The notes beneath the pieces were generated by a model that was given only the letters and a program-made list of their open reading frames with translations, was not told the DNA's origin and searched no databases. From contig NC_064614.1 in NCBI RefSeq assembly GCF_023898315.1, positions 381,981,348 to 382,045,347 of the forward strand: 64,000 nt of DNA, read 5' to 3'. The first letter of the stretch is position 1. Each line of letters starts with the position of its first letter. Source of the stretch: Schistocerca nitens. Its lineage: Eukaryota > Arthropoda > Insecta > Orthoptera > Acrididae. Positions 45,035 through 55,765 of this stretch are shown here, piece by piece. The position numbers were made by a program, and so were the translations under genes.

Positions 45035-46250
45035 TGTAACGAAATCGCCGTAATGTCGAATTCGTTAAAGAATGATGAATAATAAATTTTATCTTTTTGC
45101 TTTTTAAGTTAATTTTCTTTCGTGCGAACTTTGTTGTAGAACCACTCTCTTATTTTCGTGTGGTAATAAAAAATTTTACTTTCTTAAGAATTACGTACAT
45201 TTAAAGAAAAAATATTACGTGCACTCATATTAACTGGATAATAATATTTAGTTGAGAATTGAGTCCTTTAGATCATTCGGCCTTGGCATACACTTTCCTG
45301 ATGCAGTGGGTTTTTTGTTAAATATTTTTACTGAATTTTATCCCGGCAATAGCCATAGAACACAAGATTATCTCTATCAGCAGAAAATGTTGTAATTATT
45401 GCCAAGCCGACATTTATCACTGATCAAACCTACTTCACTATGCATTTGAGTTATTTTAAAGAACCAAACTGTTTAAATTTCAGTGTTAACTAACATTAAC
45501 TATCCGCCTACGAATGCACAAACGTATAATTAATTCAAATTTTATCAGCCACAGGATCACTGAAAAAAAAGAACAATTTCTTAATTCACGATTGATTTTT
45601 ATGCATCTGTTCCCGATTTACGGGTTTGATAATTTTTTAAATGTGCCGCCTCTTCAGATCTGCGATTGTTGATCGCGGCACAGCCCAGCAACACCGCTAA
45701 AAAATGCTGAAAAATTCTTAAAGAAATTTTATAGATGACGTGGGCAAGCTAATTTACATAAATAATTCACACTTTTGATAAATACTGATATATTTAGCTC
45801 AAACAACAATTCAACTCACATTAATTCGTAACACATCGTCTAATGGCGGCTAAGTCCAGACGGAGACAAAAGACTTCTACACATTCGTTAAAAGCTTCTT
45901 CACAGCGTCCAACCTCAATCGCGTCTCATCAGACAAGACCAAAGACTACATAATGTTTAGTCCTTATATAGCATTTCCCGACTATTAACATTTCTTTGTA
46001 AATTGATTTCTGGCAAAATGCGATATCTCTGATACAGCAAATACTGACACATTTTACATTCACAAAATAAATACAGAAAAATTCCTATCCTAAATACAGA
46101 GAAATATTACAATAAAACATAATAAAAATGATAAACGTACTTTATACCACATTCAGTAATATTTTGTTGAATAATTACGATGTATATACAACTTGCCCAG
46201 AGCGGCGTATATGGTACAAATAAACTGTGAAAATGCCAGGGAACGTTACA
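45035..46250 (-). repeat. 5' LTR
   Basis: The 1216-bp right LTR with TGTAAC...GTTACA ends. By eye I found no difference from the other LTR, implying a recent insertion. Confidence 0.95.
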
Positions 46251-46254
46251 AGCT

Positions 46255-46914
46255 CCAGAAGTCAACAACAATTCCTCCAGAACTTTCGCATTCCACAGTG
46301 CTGTGGGATAATGCATATGGCCGGATCTAGATTTATGAGAGACAGACAGTTACAGCTTTTCTTTTGCACTGCACGACGTTTCCAACAAACAGATAGTGTA
46401 ATAGAGAGGCTCAAGTGGAAAGGAACACTTCGTATTTAAATTTCTGCATCCTACACTGTTCGCAGTTCTGTGTAGGCGGCAGTAACAAGATTTTATTTCG
46501 GTGATTACAAAATGGAGTCGAATGTATGCACTGGGTAGCCGAGGCAGCTAGTTCATGGCGATTCGGTCAACCAAGTAAATGAATGTACTGAACATGCTGC
46601 AAACCACTACAGGGAGCCTGTGTGTCAGATTTCGCATCCAGTGTGGCGCAGCGTTGTTTTGATGGAAAAATGAGTCAAAGAGAAGAGGATTTGGTGGACT
46701 GTTGGATTGATGGTATGTTCATACACTTATGGTCTGGGTTCGATTCCAACTTCTGCTGATGATTTTTGATAAGGAGAGACAGATTCCATTCTCTTCTGGA
46801 TACGTCAAGTGAAGAAGGTAATAATGGCATTGTGGTCTGAAATTCAAGTTAAACATGATATTACTTTTCTACCAAGTAGACGTTAGGTTGAACCACAATA
46901 AAGTCGGGAGTCAC
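46255..46914. other. No recognisable gene
   Basis: The pre-insertion flank of the LTR element. No ORF or repeat was recognised. Confidence 0.5.
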
Positions 46915-46924
46915 GACACGTAGA

Positions 46925-47127
46925 TAGCCGGCCGCTTGTGGCCGAGCGGTTCTGGCGCTACAGTCTGGAACCGCGCGACCGCTACGGTCGCAGGTTCGAA
47001 TCCTGCCTCGGGCATGGATGTGTGTGTTGTCCTTAGGTTAGTTAGGTTTAAGTAGTTCTAAGTTCTAGGGAACTTATGACCTCAGCCGTTGAGTCCCATA
47101 GTGCTCAGAGCCATTTGAACCATTTTT
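46925..47127 (+). mobile_element. Main-family SINE (copy 8)
   Basis: Plus-strand full-length copy with GCCGGCCGC head, B box GGTTCGAATCC and CATTTGAACCATTTTT tail. GACACGTAGA flanks it (46915-46924 and 47128-47137). Confidence 0.9.
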
Positions 47128-47389
47128 GACACGTAGAAACTCTATCAGCAGTAACCTTTTATACTAGTTATTTATTTCTAGTGACGAAACAAACGCTATG
47201 TAGGGTCACAGGACACTTTCTCCATCTTTTATTTGAGCCTCTGTATGTAGATAAAATAGGTTCTGAACTGGGAATGCAACTCACACCGCCCTTAATGCGG
47301 AATTTGATCCCTTCGTGACAATACAGCTCAACTACAATTTGTTGTTTGTTCAAAACTGCAGTTTCCTCAACATCTCCACATATTGCGCG

Positions 47390-48330
47390 TGAATGGGTTC
47401 GAATCCTGGCCCGGCATTAAAGTTTTCGTTAAGTATTATCAAGCTCTACCATGATAACACCTATCTGCTGGTGGATAATAATTTTGATTTTTAATGTATT
47501 TTCATTCGTAGTCAACACTAACGATACCTGACATTTTTGACGCCCAGTGAGACACAGAACTATTTGTGAGATCACTGTAAGTCCAAGGATGTTATTCCGA
47601 GCTGCTGGTGGAGAAAAATTCGGTAGATGACGTCTCTTTGTGTGCAGTCAACAACGATATGTGTGCATTTCGATTCCCAGTCAGCACTGAACTCTTCGTC
47701 ATAATATTTCTAGTTCAAACATGCTCACATGTCACTGCTGGCGGAACAAACCCATATTTAATGTTCGTGTTCTCTAGAATATAACAGCGATAGGTGCCGG
47801 GTTGGAGTCCTGGGAAGGAAAAAATTAATGTTTCGTCTCTTCACTTCAGTTAAAACATCTAGCTACTGCCGAGAAAATCCGATATGTCACAGTTGATTGT
47901 GATTCGATGTCAATCCAGTTAGGTTCTGGGTTCGAATCCCTGTCCAACACAAAGCTTTACCTCACGGCATTTCAAGTAAGTTACTTGTGAAGAAGCTATA
48001 CTGAACATCTCTCGTTGTTCGTTAACAAGGACAATAGATGCTGGGTAGGAATTCGTGTCCGTTAAAAATGTTTACGTCATGTAATTTAAAGTTGATATTT
48101 GCTAACTGATACTATCTAAAATCGGAGTATATCACTCTCTGTATGTCTACTCAAGAATGACTGTTACTTTCCGTCAGTCACGAAGTCTTTGCTTAGTCTG
48201 CATGACCTGGGTTTGAATCCATATGCAGAACGAGACGGTTCGTCGTGTCATTTGAAGTTCATACATATTCTCAACTAGCTGCTCGTGGATAAGTTAAATT
48301 TTTAATGTCATTTTGTCTTAAATAATAAGT
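47390..48330 (+). repeat. Degenerate tRNA-like tandem repeat, block 2
   Basis: Four to five diverged units of roughly 190-250 bp. Each has a B-box-like segment (GGTTCGAATCCTGGCCCGGC at 47397, TTTCGATTCCCAGTCAGCAC at about 47668, GGGTTGGAGTCCTGG at about 47800, GGGTTCGAATCCCTGTCC at about 47930, GGGTTTGAATCCATATGC at about 48210). A TTTCAT/GTCATTT-like block and then a TAGCTGCT(G)GTGGA-like block follow. No target duplication was found. It may be a minisatellite built from a SINE-like unit. Confidence 0.6.
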
Positions 48331-49735
48331 ACAGTATGTTACTTTGAAGAGGAAATCATGAATACGACGAACTAACTACGTGCATTACCTATCTGACCTA
48401 ATAATGAGAATGGTAACATTTCAGGTATGTCATTTATTGTAATAAATGTGAGCTTACAAGCCTTAAGGACAGTCTTATCTGTGATAAGGTGTTCCACGAT
48501 ATTTGTAGTACCTTGATATTACTTAACATCTTGAGTTATTGCGATACAGAGCAGTGTTTTCTAGTGGTGACTTGTTGGAACCATTTTCAATAGTCAAACG
48601 ACTGTACCGAGGAGCGATTAGAGGACCTGCTAGACAGCTGCGTTATGTGGGTTGCATGCGAATCAGGTGAAATGCAATTCAGGTCGTTCGGATACTTTTG
48701 AGCACGACTGTACATATACCACCGAATGTAAATGCAAAATTATATCTTTGTACGATACATAGTTCAGGATCTATGATGTCGTAAACAATGAGAAGCGTGA
48801 GAAACTGCCGCATCATGCATGACGGTTACATTTATTACCTCCTTTGATACTAACCATATTCGCCATATATTTCTTGGACGGTACCTACAGAGGCCGCTGA
48901 ATATACCTTCAAAATTACATCATTGTAAGACACATAGTTCAAAAGATACGACGTCATAAACATCAAGCAGAAATGCCAGACGCTACGTGATACTGCCGTG
49001 TATGCACAGCTATAAATAGATACCTGGGCAATTCCGGGCTTCTGTGCTAGGGCTCTATCTAGGTTTATTCCTGTTTTGGTTTATTTTCCTAATTCCGCTT
49101 TTTAGACTTGCTATTTACATATAAACTGAATAAAATTGGGGAAACATTGCAAAGTTGCTTAACTCCTTTGTTAGTTACAGTGCCAGTCTCATTTTGTTCT
49201 CGGTTTTTCCTGCAAAGTTAGTTTCATTGTATAAGCTTTTTATGGCCCTTATCAGGTGTAATATTTTTTGTAATATTGACCAGAGTTTTGTACTATCTAA
49301 CCCGTCAAGTGCCTCGACCCAGTTGGAAGAAACCTTGTACGTCTCATTATTTAATTCGCTTCCTGGAAGTGAATATATCATTCATTATCGTTCGAGCAAA
49401 TCTAAATACATCTGACCTTCAGTTAAAATTGTTTCCGCTGTTTGTATCAACGTTGCCTGGAGACAACTCGATGACTAGTACAGACTCCTGATGAAAGCTA
49501 GCCCATGAGTGCTAGAAACAAGAATCACACAGGAAATGCGTCAAGGAAATCAAATACACTTTGAGCAGTGGTGGAGCCTGAGGATGGCGGTAATGTACCG
49601 CCGAAAGTAGTCGTGTAATAGAATAAAGATATTCCAAAGATAAGGCTGTGGTGCCACTTTTTCTTATATAAGACGCAGGCAGTTCATAGAGATGTATTCC
49701 ATGTGTGGGTGAGTACTGTCTTGCCAAGAAATGAC
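48331..49735. other. No recognisable gene
   Basis: Short ORFs only. A small hairpin-containing motif CCTGAGGATGGCGG...CCGCCGAAAG at 49575-49605 recalls repeat-associated hammerhead-like cores. Confidence 0.45.
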
Positions 49736-49739
49736 TTCA

Positions 49740-50530
49740 CGATATGTTGCATGAGAGGTAACACATGAGAACGACAGATGTCCGTGACATGTCGTTATGC
49801 TACCAGTGTCCTCTCAGCCAGCGGTGACCTGGATTCATACCTGATGGCTCCCCACACAGTTGTCGTCGCCCTTTTCCCTGACAATTGTCACCCGAGCTAG
49901 TGCAGAGCCATTCATCAGTAGTCCATGCTTCCCGTTCACGGCACAGCTCCAAACGTCTCTGTTGTTGTGCTTATGGTGCTTAAGTATAGCACGGTAGTTC
50001 CTGTGCTGCCAGTCTCCAACCAATGGTGTAGCATGGCATATGTTGTTCCAGGCAGTCCATTACTTGTTCTCAGATAGCAAGGACAGATGTAAAAGGGTTA
50101 ACATGTGCTCGGTGCTCAGTACAGTAATCCTCCCTTGTGGTGGTCAGACGCGATCGGCCGGAACCTTGACGACCAGTACGCTCGCATGCCCTCACGTCCA
50201 CATGCAGCCCACCATCGGGCCATTGTCATGTCCGAATGCCCCACAAATTTAGATACAGATCGATTCGACCAGTCGGCCAAATGGAGACCCACAATGAGGC
50301 AGGTTTCAGAATCTGTCATGTGCTGATTATGCTTTCTCACGTCAGTACATGCCATCTCAGTATCGTTCACAGAGATCACTCAACTGCTGACACTGGTGAC
50401 GCCCTTTATATACTCTACTAGGCCTGGGAACAACACTAAACATGAACAACACTAATGCACTCAGGTGGCCCTTCTACATGTCACAGAGAATTGCAAATGT
50501 AATCATTTACGTCCCCACCAATGGTGTGTA
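49740..50530 (-). pseudogene. Tc1-like element remnant, family B (N-terminal part)
   Basis: Reading the minus strand, an ORF (50379-50116) gives SETCLIVGLHLADWSNRSVS, then FVGHSDMTMARWWAACGREG. This matches the helix-turn-helix of Tc1-like transposases. Downstream sequence to about 49740 is decayed and lacks a clear catalytic triad. The segment 50400-50530 is the upstream part of the element. A second remnant of the same family lies at 54280-55520 with shared blocks such as the reverse complement of GGAACCTTGACGA. Confidence 0.65.
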
Positions 50531-50543
50531 CGTATACGAACCG

Positions 50544-50728
50544 ACTTTGAGCACTATGGGACTTATCATCTGAGGTCATCAGTCCCCTAAAACTTAGAAC
50601 TACTTAAACCTAACTAATCTAAGGACATCGCACACATCCATGCCCGAGGCAGGATTAGAACTTGCGACCGTAGCAGCAGCGCGGTCCCGGAGTGAAGCGC
50701 CTAGAACCGCTCGGCTACATTGGCCGGC
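50544..50728 (-). mobile_element. Main-family SINE (copy 9), diverged
   Basis: Minus-strand copy with head at right (GCCGGCCAATGTAGCCGAGC). The B box is mutated to AGTTCTAATCC. The tail end is truncated (starts at TTTGAGCACTATGGG). No clear target duplication; older than the other copies. Confidence 0.85.
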
Positions 50729-51545
50729 CCAGACAGTCAGGTACCCGTATTCAGTGACGTTGTTATCGTCCCGCTCAATACAAAATACGAAACTTTCTAC
50801 AAAAATGAAAAATTTAGAACGGTATGACATTCGATACAGATTTTTCCGCCTTAGGTGTTACTGTATTATGAACGTTAGAAAGTTGTGTTTCTCTGTATCT
50901 CCTCCTTATTACTAGCACTGTATTGCTGTAATTTCTTGTCCCCTTATTGTCCTTTCACATGTCGGCAAAACAAGCAAGTACACTACCTTTAAGCGATACT
51001 GGCAGAATGTTCGGAAAAGTCAACAGCATGTACTTTACAGGTGGATGACATCGATGGAGAACTCTCGACGACGTCGGAGGGTGGCAAAGGAAGCGTGGAC
51101 GGCATCATCCAACGTCAACGCAGAGGAAGAGGTCTGGCAACACTTGCTTAAATATGTGACATAATTGTTTATTTCTTATTAATTCTATTGTTGTTTTATT
51201 TAAAAATAAATGTATTTATGGAGACGTTTACAAAATTTTGCAACAGTTCACAAATGTATTTTTCAAATCGAGATAGGATTCCGCACGATCTTCTAGTGCA
51301 TCGAAAAAATAATTCACCTAAGAAGTAAATACCGTTAACTTAGTACTACAGCATACTTTTTGCCATCCACAGTACAGCCGATAATAACAGAAGCTTGATG
51401 AGCTGAATTACGGTAATGACGACAGGACTTTTTGGATGCACAGTTTCGAGAGCCTGAGAACCCAAACTTTAATGTGATAGAGTCTGATTAAAATGACTAC
51501 AAGTTTAAAAAATGATGGAATAAATATAAAATACTTGCTCCCGAA

Positions 51546-51584
<39 letters not shown>

Positions 51585-51690
51585 GCAGACATACACAAAC
51601 AAACTGTCTCCATGACATAACAGCAGCAGTTTTATTCATCAGTGAATCAATACTACAAGGCTTTTAGACATGTAGTATTATCCCTCGCAA
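50729..51690. other. No recognisable gene; CT/CA microsatellite
   Basis: (CT)n(CA)n tract at about 51546-51584. Otherwise nothing recognisable. Confidence 0.5.
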
Positions 51691-51700
51691 TACCAACCTA

Positions 51701-53122
51701 CACTCCTGGAAATGGAAAAAAGAACACATTGACACCGGTGTGTCAGACCCACCATACTTGCTCCGGACACTGCGAGAGGGCTGTACAAGCAATGATCACA
51801 CGCACAGCACAGCGGACACACCAGGAACCGCGGTGTTGGCCGTCGAATGGCGCTAGCTGCGCAGCATTTGTGCACCGCCGCCGTCAGTGTCAGCCAGTTT
51901 GCCGTGGCATACGGAGCTCCATCGCAGTCTTTAACACTGGTAGCATGCCGCGACAGCGTGGACGTGAACCGTATGTGCAGTTGACGGACTTTGAGCGAGG
52001 GCGTATAGTGGGCATGCGGGAGGCCGGGTGGACGTACCGCCGAATTGCTCAACACGTGGGGCGTGAGGTCTCCACAGTACATCGATGTTGTCGCCAGTGG
52101 TCGGCGGAAGGTGCACGTGCCCGTCGACCTGGGACCGGACCGCAGCGACGCACGGATGCACGCCAAGACCGTAGGATCCTACGCAGTGCCGTAGGGGACC
52201 GCACTGCCACTTCCCAGCAAATTAGGGACACTGTTGCTCCTGGGGTATCGGCGAGGACCATTCGCAACCGTCTCCATGAAGCTGGGCTACGGTCCCGCAC
52301 ACCGTTAGGCCGTCTTCCGCTCACGCCCCAACATCGTGCAGCCCGCCTCCAGTGGTGTCGCGACAGGCGTGAATGGAGGGACGAATGGAGACGTGTCGTC
52401 TTCAGCGATGAGAGTCGCTTCTGCCTTGGTGCCAATGATGGTCGTATGCGTGTTTGGCGCCGTGCAGGTGAGCGCCACAATCAGGACTGCATACGACCGA
52501 GGCACACAGGGCCAACACCCAGCATCATGGTGTGGGGAGCGATCTCCTACACTGGCCGTACACCACTGGTGATCGTCGAGGGGACACTGAATAGTGCACG
52601 GTACATCCAAACCGTCATCGAACCCATCGTTCTACCATTCCTAGACCGGCAAGGGAACTTGCTGTTCCAACAGGACAATGCACGTCCGCATGTAACCCGT
52701 GCCACCCAACGTGCTCTAGAAGGTGTAAGTCAACTACCCTGGCCAGCAAGATCTCCGGATCTGTCCCCCATTGAGCATGTTTGGGACTGGATGAAGCGTC
52801 GTCTCACGCGGTCTGCACGTCCAGCACGAACGCTGGTCCAACTGAGGCGCCAGGTGGAAATGGCATGGCAAGCCGTTCCACAGGACTACATCCAGCATCT
52901 CTACGATCGTCTCCATGGGAGAATAGCAGCCTGCATTGGTGCGAAAGGTGGATATACACTGTACTAGTGCCGACATTGTGCATGCTCTGTTGCCTGTGTC
53001 TATGTGCCTGTGGTTCTGTCAGTGTGATCATGTGATGTATCTGACCCCAGGAATGTGTCAATTAAGTTTCCCCTTCCTGGGACAATGAATTCACGGTGTT
53101 CTTATTTCAATTTCCAGGAGTG
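51701..53122 (+). mobile_element. Complete Tc1-like transposon, family A
   Basis: 1422-bp element. The terminal inverted repeats CACTCCTGGAAATGGAAAAA (51701 onward) and the reverse complement of TTCAATTTCCAGGAGTG (to 53122) match over 27 bp with two differences. TA flanks both ends (51699-51700 and 53123-53124). It holds one uninterrupted transposase ORF. A 244-bp 5' leader and ~155-bp 3' trailer complete it. It looks structurally autonomous. Confidence 0.95.
51945..52967 (+). CDS. Intact Tc1-like transposase (DD32E spacing)
   Basis: 340-residue transposase. I chose ATG 51945 (MPRQRGREPYVQLTDFERGR) because homologous proteins begin there; the open frame extends to 51642 across the inverted repeat and would add 101 unrelated residues. 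The N-terminal paired-type HTH domains are about residues 12-110 (RIVGMREAGWTYRRIAQHVG, then TSQQIRDTVAPGVSARTIRN). The catalytic triad is Asp155 (VVFSDESRF), Asp244 (FQQDNARPH) and Glu277 (LSPIEHVWD). The second Asp and Glu are 32 residues apart rather than the 34 of typical Tc1 elements, owing to a two-residue shortening before LPWPARSPD. No stop or frameshift. It would cut and paste its own element at TA sites in the nucleus. Confidence 0.95.
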   Translation: MPRQRGREPYVQLTDFERGRIVGMREAGWTYRRIAQHVGREVSTVHRCCRQWSAEGARARRPGTGPQRRTDARQDRRILRSAVGDRTATSQQIRDTVAPGVSARTIRNRLHEAGLRSRTPLGRLPLTPQHRAARLQWCRDRREWRDEWRRVVFSDESRFCLGANDGRMRVWRRAGERHNQDCIRPRHTGPTPSIMVWGAISYTGRTPLVIVEGTLNSARYIQTVIEPIVLPFLDRQGNLLFQQDNARPHVTRATQRALEGVSQLPWPARSPDLSPIEHVWDWMKRRLTRSARPARTLVQLRRQVEMAWQAVPQDYIQHLYDRLHGRIAACIGAKGGYTLY

Positions 53123-53200
53123 TATTTTTCATAACTTATATTACAGATGGAGGGGTACATTGCACCTACAAAAAAGTTAATTGTTGTTGACTAATATTAA

Positions 53201-53397
53201 ATGGTTCAAATGGCTCTGAGCACTATGGGACTCAACTGCTGAGCTCATTAGTCCCCTAGAACTTAGAACTAGTTAAACCTAACTAACCTAAGGACATCAC
53301 AAACATCCACGCCCGAGGCAGGATTCGAACCTGCGACCGTAGCGGTCTTGCGGTTCCAGACTGCAGCGCCTTTAACCGCACGGCCACTTCGGCCGGC
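53201..53397 (-). mobile_element. Main-family SINE (copy 10)
   Basis: Full-length minus-strand copy with GCCGGCCGAAG head at right and B box GGTTCGAATCC. TGACTAATATTAA flanks it (53188-53200 and 53398-53410). Confidence 0.9.
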
Positions 53398-53410
53398 TGA
53401 CTAATATTAA

Positions 53411-54279
53411 AAACAGACTTTTTAAAGAGGCATTGATGTGTAATTAGGATCCAGAACTTGAAAATATCGCTTAGCGCACTCTCAGTGATACTAACATACT
53501 TCTCATTGACACGCACTATGAAGCTGGGGGGGTGGGAGGAAAAGAGGAGGGTGGAGGGCGGGCATACTTTGTGACTGTGAGGGTTCTGGTGTGTAGTAAG
53601 TGGTTTTCCTTTGGAGGGCGACAATGCCCACTGGCGCAGGGAGTCGCAAGCAGAGGCAGTTGTTGAGAGGCTGTGGAAGGTGTAGGCTGCGTGAGCCAAA
53701 GGCGGTTGCGTAGCGAAGGATTTATCTCTATGTTTAATAGTAGTGGCACACAGTTTGAATAATAGTTTGTTTATGTTTGTGCAGTGTGATAAAGGAAATA
53801 AATTAAATTTTACCAGTTCTTAATACGTCTCCATCAGTTAGTACCACACCATTGCATTTAACAATGAACGGAGTCTCGATATACGCAGTCAACTACAACA
53901 AGAGGATTGTAACATAATAATCATTAATTAACCCATATAATGTCCAAGGAGAAGGGAACTTATATGACCAACACTAAAAACTTAAAAAAATAGAGATTTC
54001 GTTAATTATTGTTGACTTTCATCCATAACATACTTTTTAAAGAGGTATTGTGTGTAAGTAGGGTCCTGAACCTGAAAATATTGATATTAAATTGGCTGTG
54101 AATAGTCGTTTATAGGCTACTACTGAGACTTCAATTTGTGGGTTACGTTTAACTGAACAATTTAAAACGTTTATGGAATCTAGTAAAAGACTTCATCAAA
54201 ACAACAAATGGGACAGAGTTGACGTCCGAGATGGTTCCACACTCGGAAATAGATCTGGCCACGGGACTACCTCAACATG
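53411..54279. other. No recognisable gene
   Basis: A purine-rich patch lies at 53524-53560. The minus ORF 53283-53699 overlaps the SINE and has no recognisable domain. Confidence 0.45.
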
Positions 54280-55520
54280 AGGCAGGCACTTGATAGACGC
54301 ACCATGTGTGGTCGTGCATTATTCTGTTGGGAAATGGCACCACGACATTGTCGTATGAGAGGTAACAAATGAGGACATATGATGTCCATGAGATATAGTT
54401 ACGCCATCATAGTAAAAGCTAAGGAATGAGGAGATTCCATGCTGAATCGGAGAAGGAAGGAATATGTGGAAAATACTGACACGGGGAAGCGACAGGATCA
54501 TAGGACATCTGTTAAGACATCTGGGCATGACTTCCATGGTACTAGAGGGAGGTGTAGAGGGCAAAAACCGTAGAGGAAAACTGAGATTGGAATACATCCA
54601 GCAGATAATTGAGGATGTAGATTGCAAGTGCTACTCTGAGAGGAAGAGGTTGGCACAGGAGAGAAATTCGTGGCGGGCCGCATCAAACCAGTCAGAAGAC
54701 TGATGACTTAAATGGAAAGAAAAGTATCCCCGACCTCACTACCAGCTGTGACCTGAAGTCAGATACGATGGCTCCCTCGGCCACGGCATGATGCCAGGAA
54801 TCACACATCGGAGGGATGGAACCTCAATCCAGGTTGCCATCGTAATCGCCGAAGATGGGCGCCCGTAGTGTGCAGAACCACAATTCTTCGCTAAATGTAA
54901 TGAGACGACATCCATCAAAAGCCCATCACTCCAGACGCAGCCGTTTGTATTGCAAGGTTAAGGGAAAACTAAGCATGGGACGGTAATTTACTAGTCAGGC
55001 TATTATTAGACTCTGACTAATGGTACGGGACGATACATAATGTTGCAGGGGATCCGTTACTTGTTCTCGGGTGATAGGCGCACATGTTAAGAAGTTACAC
55101 TGTTCTTGGTGCACAGTATGGAGGTCCTCCTTTGTGGAGGACTGAAGTAGTCGTCTGGAACCTTGACGAGTAGGCTGCCCTCTCATTCCCATGTGGCCCA
55201 ACATCGGGCCACACATCCGAATTCCCCACAAATTTGCTTATGCGCTATTCGACCGACCGCCTAAATGAGACCCACATGGAAGTCTCTTTGGAACTGTATC
55301 AGGTGCCGACAACGCTGTATCCCACAAGAATGCAGCATCTACTTGTCCTTCACAGTGATTATTCAATGTCTGCCGGTGTTCACGACCCTTTTAAACCATC
55401 CATATATGGTAACGACAGTAATGCATTCTGGTGACCGTTCTACCTGCTGGAGAGAACTGCAACTACAAACATTAACATATGCGATATTGTGTGTACGTGT
55501 GCGAAGATGCATCGAAATCC
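54280..55520 (-). pseudogene. Tc1-like element remnant, family B, interrupted by a LINE fragment
   Basis: A second decayed copy of the 49740-50530 family. Shared blocks include GAGAGGTAACA...GATGTCC (54358-54390), TTACTTGTTCTC (55050) and GGAACCTTGACGA (55157-55170). Minus-strand translation is badly broken; QGSRRLLQSSTKEDLHTV resembles the linker after the helix-turn-helix domain. The RTE-like LINE fragment at 54420-54703 splits it. Inactive. Confidence 0.6.
54420..54703 (+). pseudogene. RTE-like LINE 3' fragment
   Basis: Homologous to 475-755 at the left end of the window. The frame 54464-54703 reads IIGHLLRHLGMTSMVLEGGV, then RRGKLRLEYIQQIIEDVDCK and LAQERNSWRAASNQSED, with a TGA at 54701-54703. 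It is severely 5'-truncated, as is common for LINEs, and has only a short A-rich tail (TTAAATGGAAAGAAAAG). Inserted in the family-B Tc1 remnant. Confidence 0.85.
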
Positions 55521-55765
55521 GACTGTGTCTTCTAGATCCTTCACTATTTTTAGGGAGTGTAAAACGAGAAACATTGACAAACGAATTCTACAGAAATTTC
55601 GATGTACAGGGCATGAATGGGTGCATCCAGATGTCAATGATGAGGTTCTTTGTAGTGAAGTGGTCTGACAACAAGAAAGGTTACCTAACGCAACGACCTA
55701 ACGACGTTTCATTAGTCCTCTACCAGTACCTGTGAACAACGTTATGTGTAAGATATGGAAGAATA

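Larger units (their letters stand above)
38312..46250 (-). mobile_element. Young Gypsy-type LTR retrotransposon lacking reverse transcriptase and integrase
   Basis: Two 1216-bp LTRs (38312-39527 and 45035-46250) enclose 5.5 kb of internal sequence read on the minus strand. AGCT lies outside both LTRs (38308-38311 and 46251-46254), a 4-bp target duplication. The LTRs start TGTAAC and end GTTACA and appear identical by eye. The internal order on the minus strand is primer site, Gag (44514-42562), protease (42448-41675) with the first residues of reverse transcriptase, then ~2.1 kb without coding similarity. The element must rely on enzymes from another copy. Gypsy/Ty3 assignment rests on the protease, the start of RT and the target-site length. 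Confidence 0.9.

Noticed and set aside
47390-48330. CRISPR-like array
   Set aside because: Units are long, diverged and irregular, in a eukaryotic context.
51642-51944. N-terminal 101-codon extension of the Tc1 transposase
   Set aside because: It is translated from the inverted repeat and leader of the element and has no similarity to transposases. The ATG at 51945 fits the family start.
51678-53061. Long minus-strand ORFs across the intact Tc1 element
   Set aside because: GC-rich antisense shadows of the transposase.
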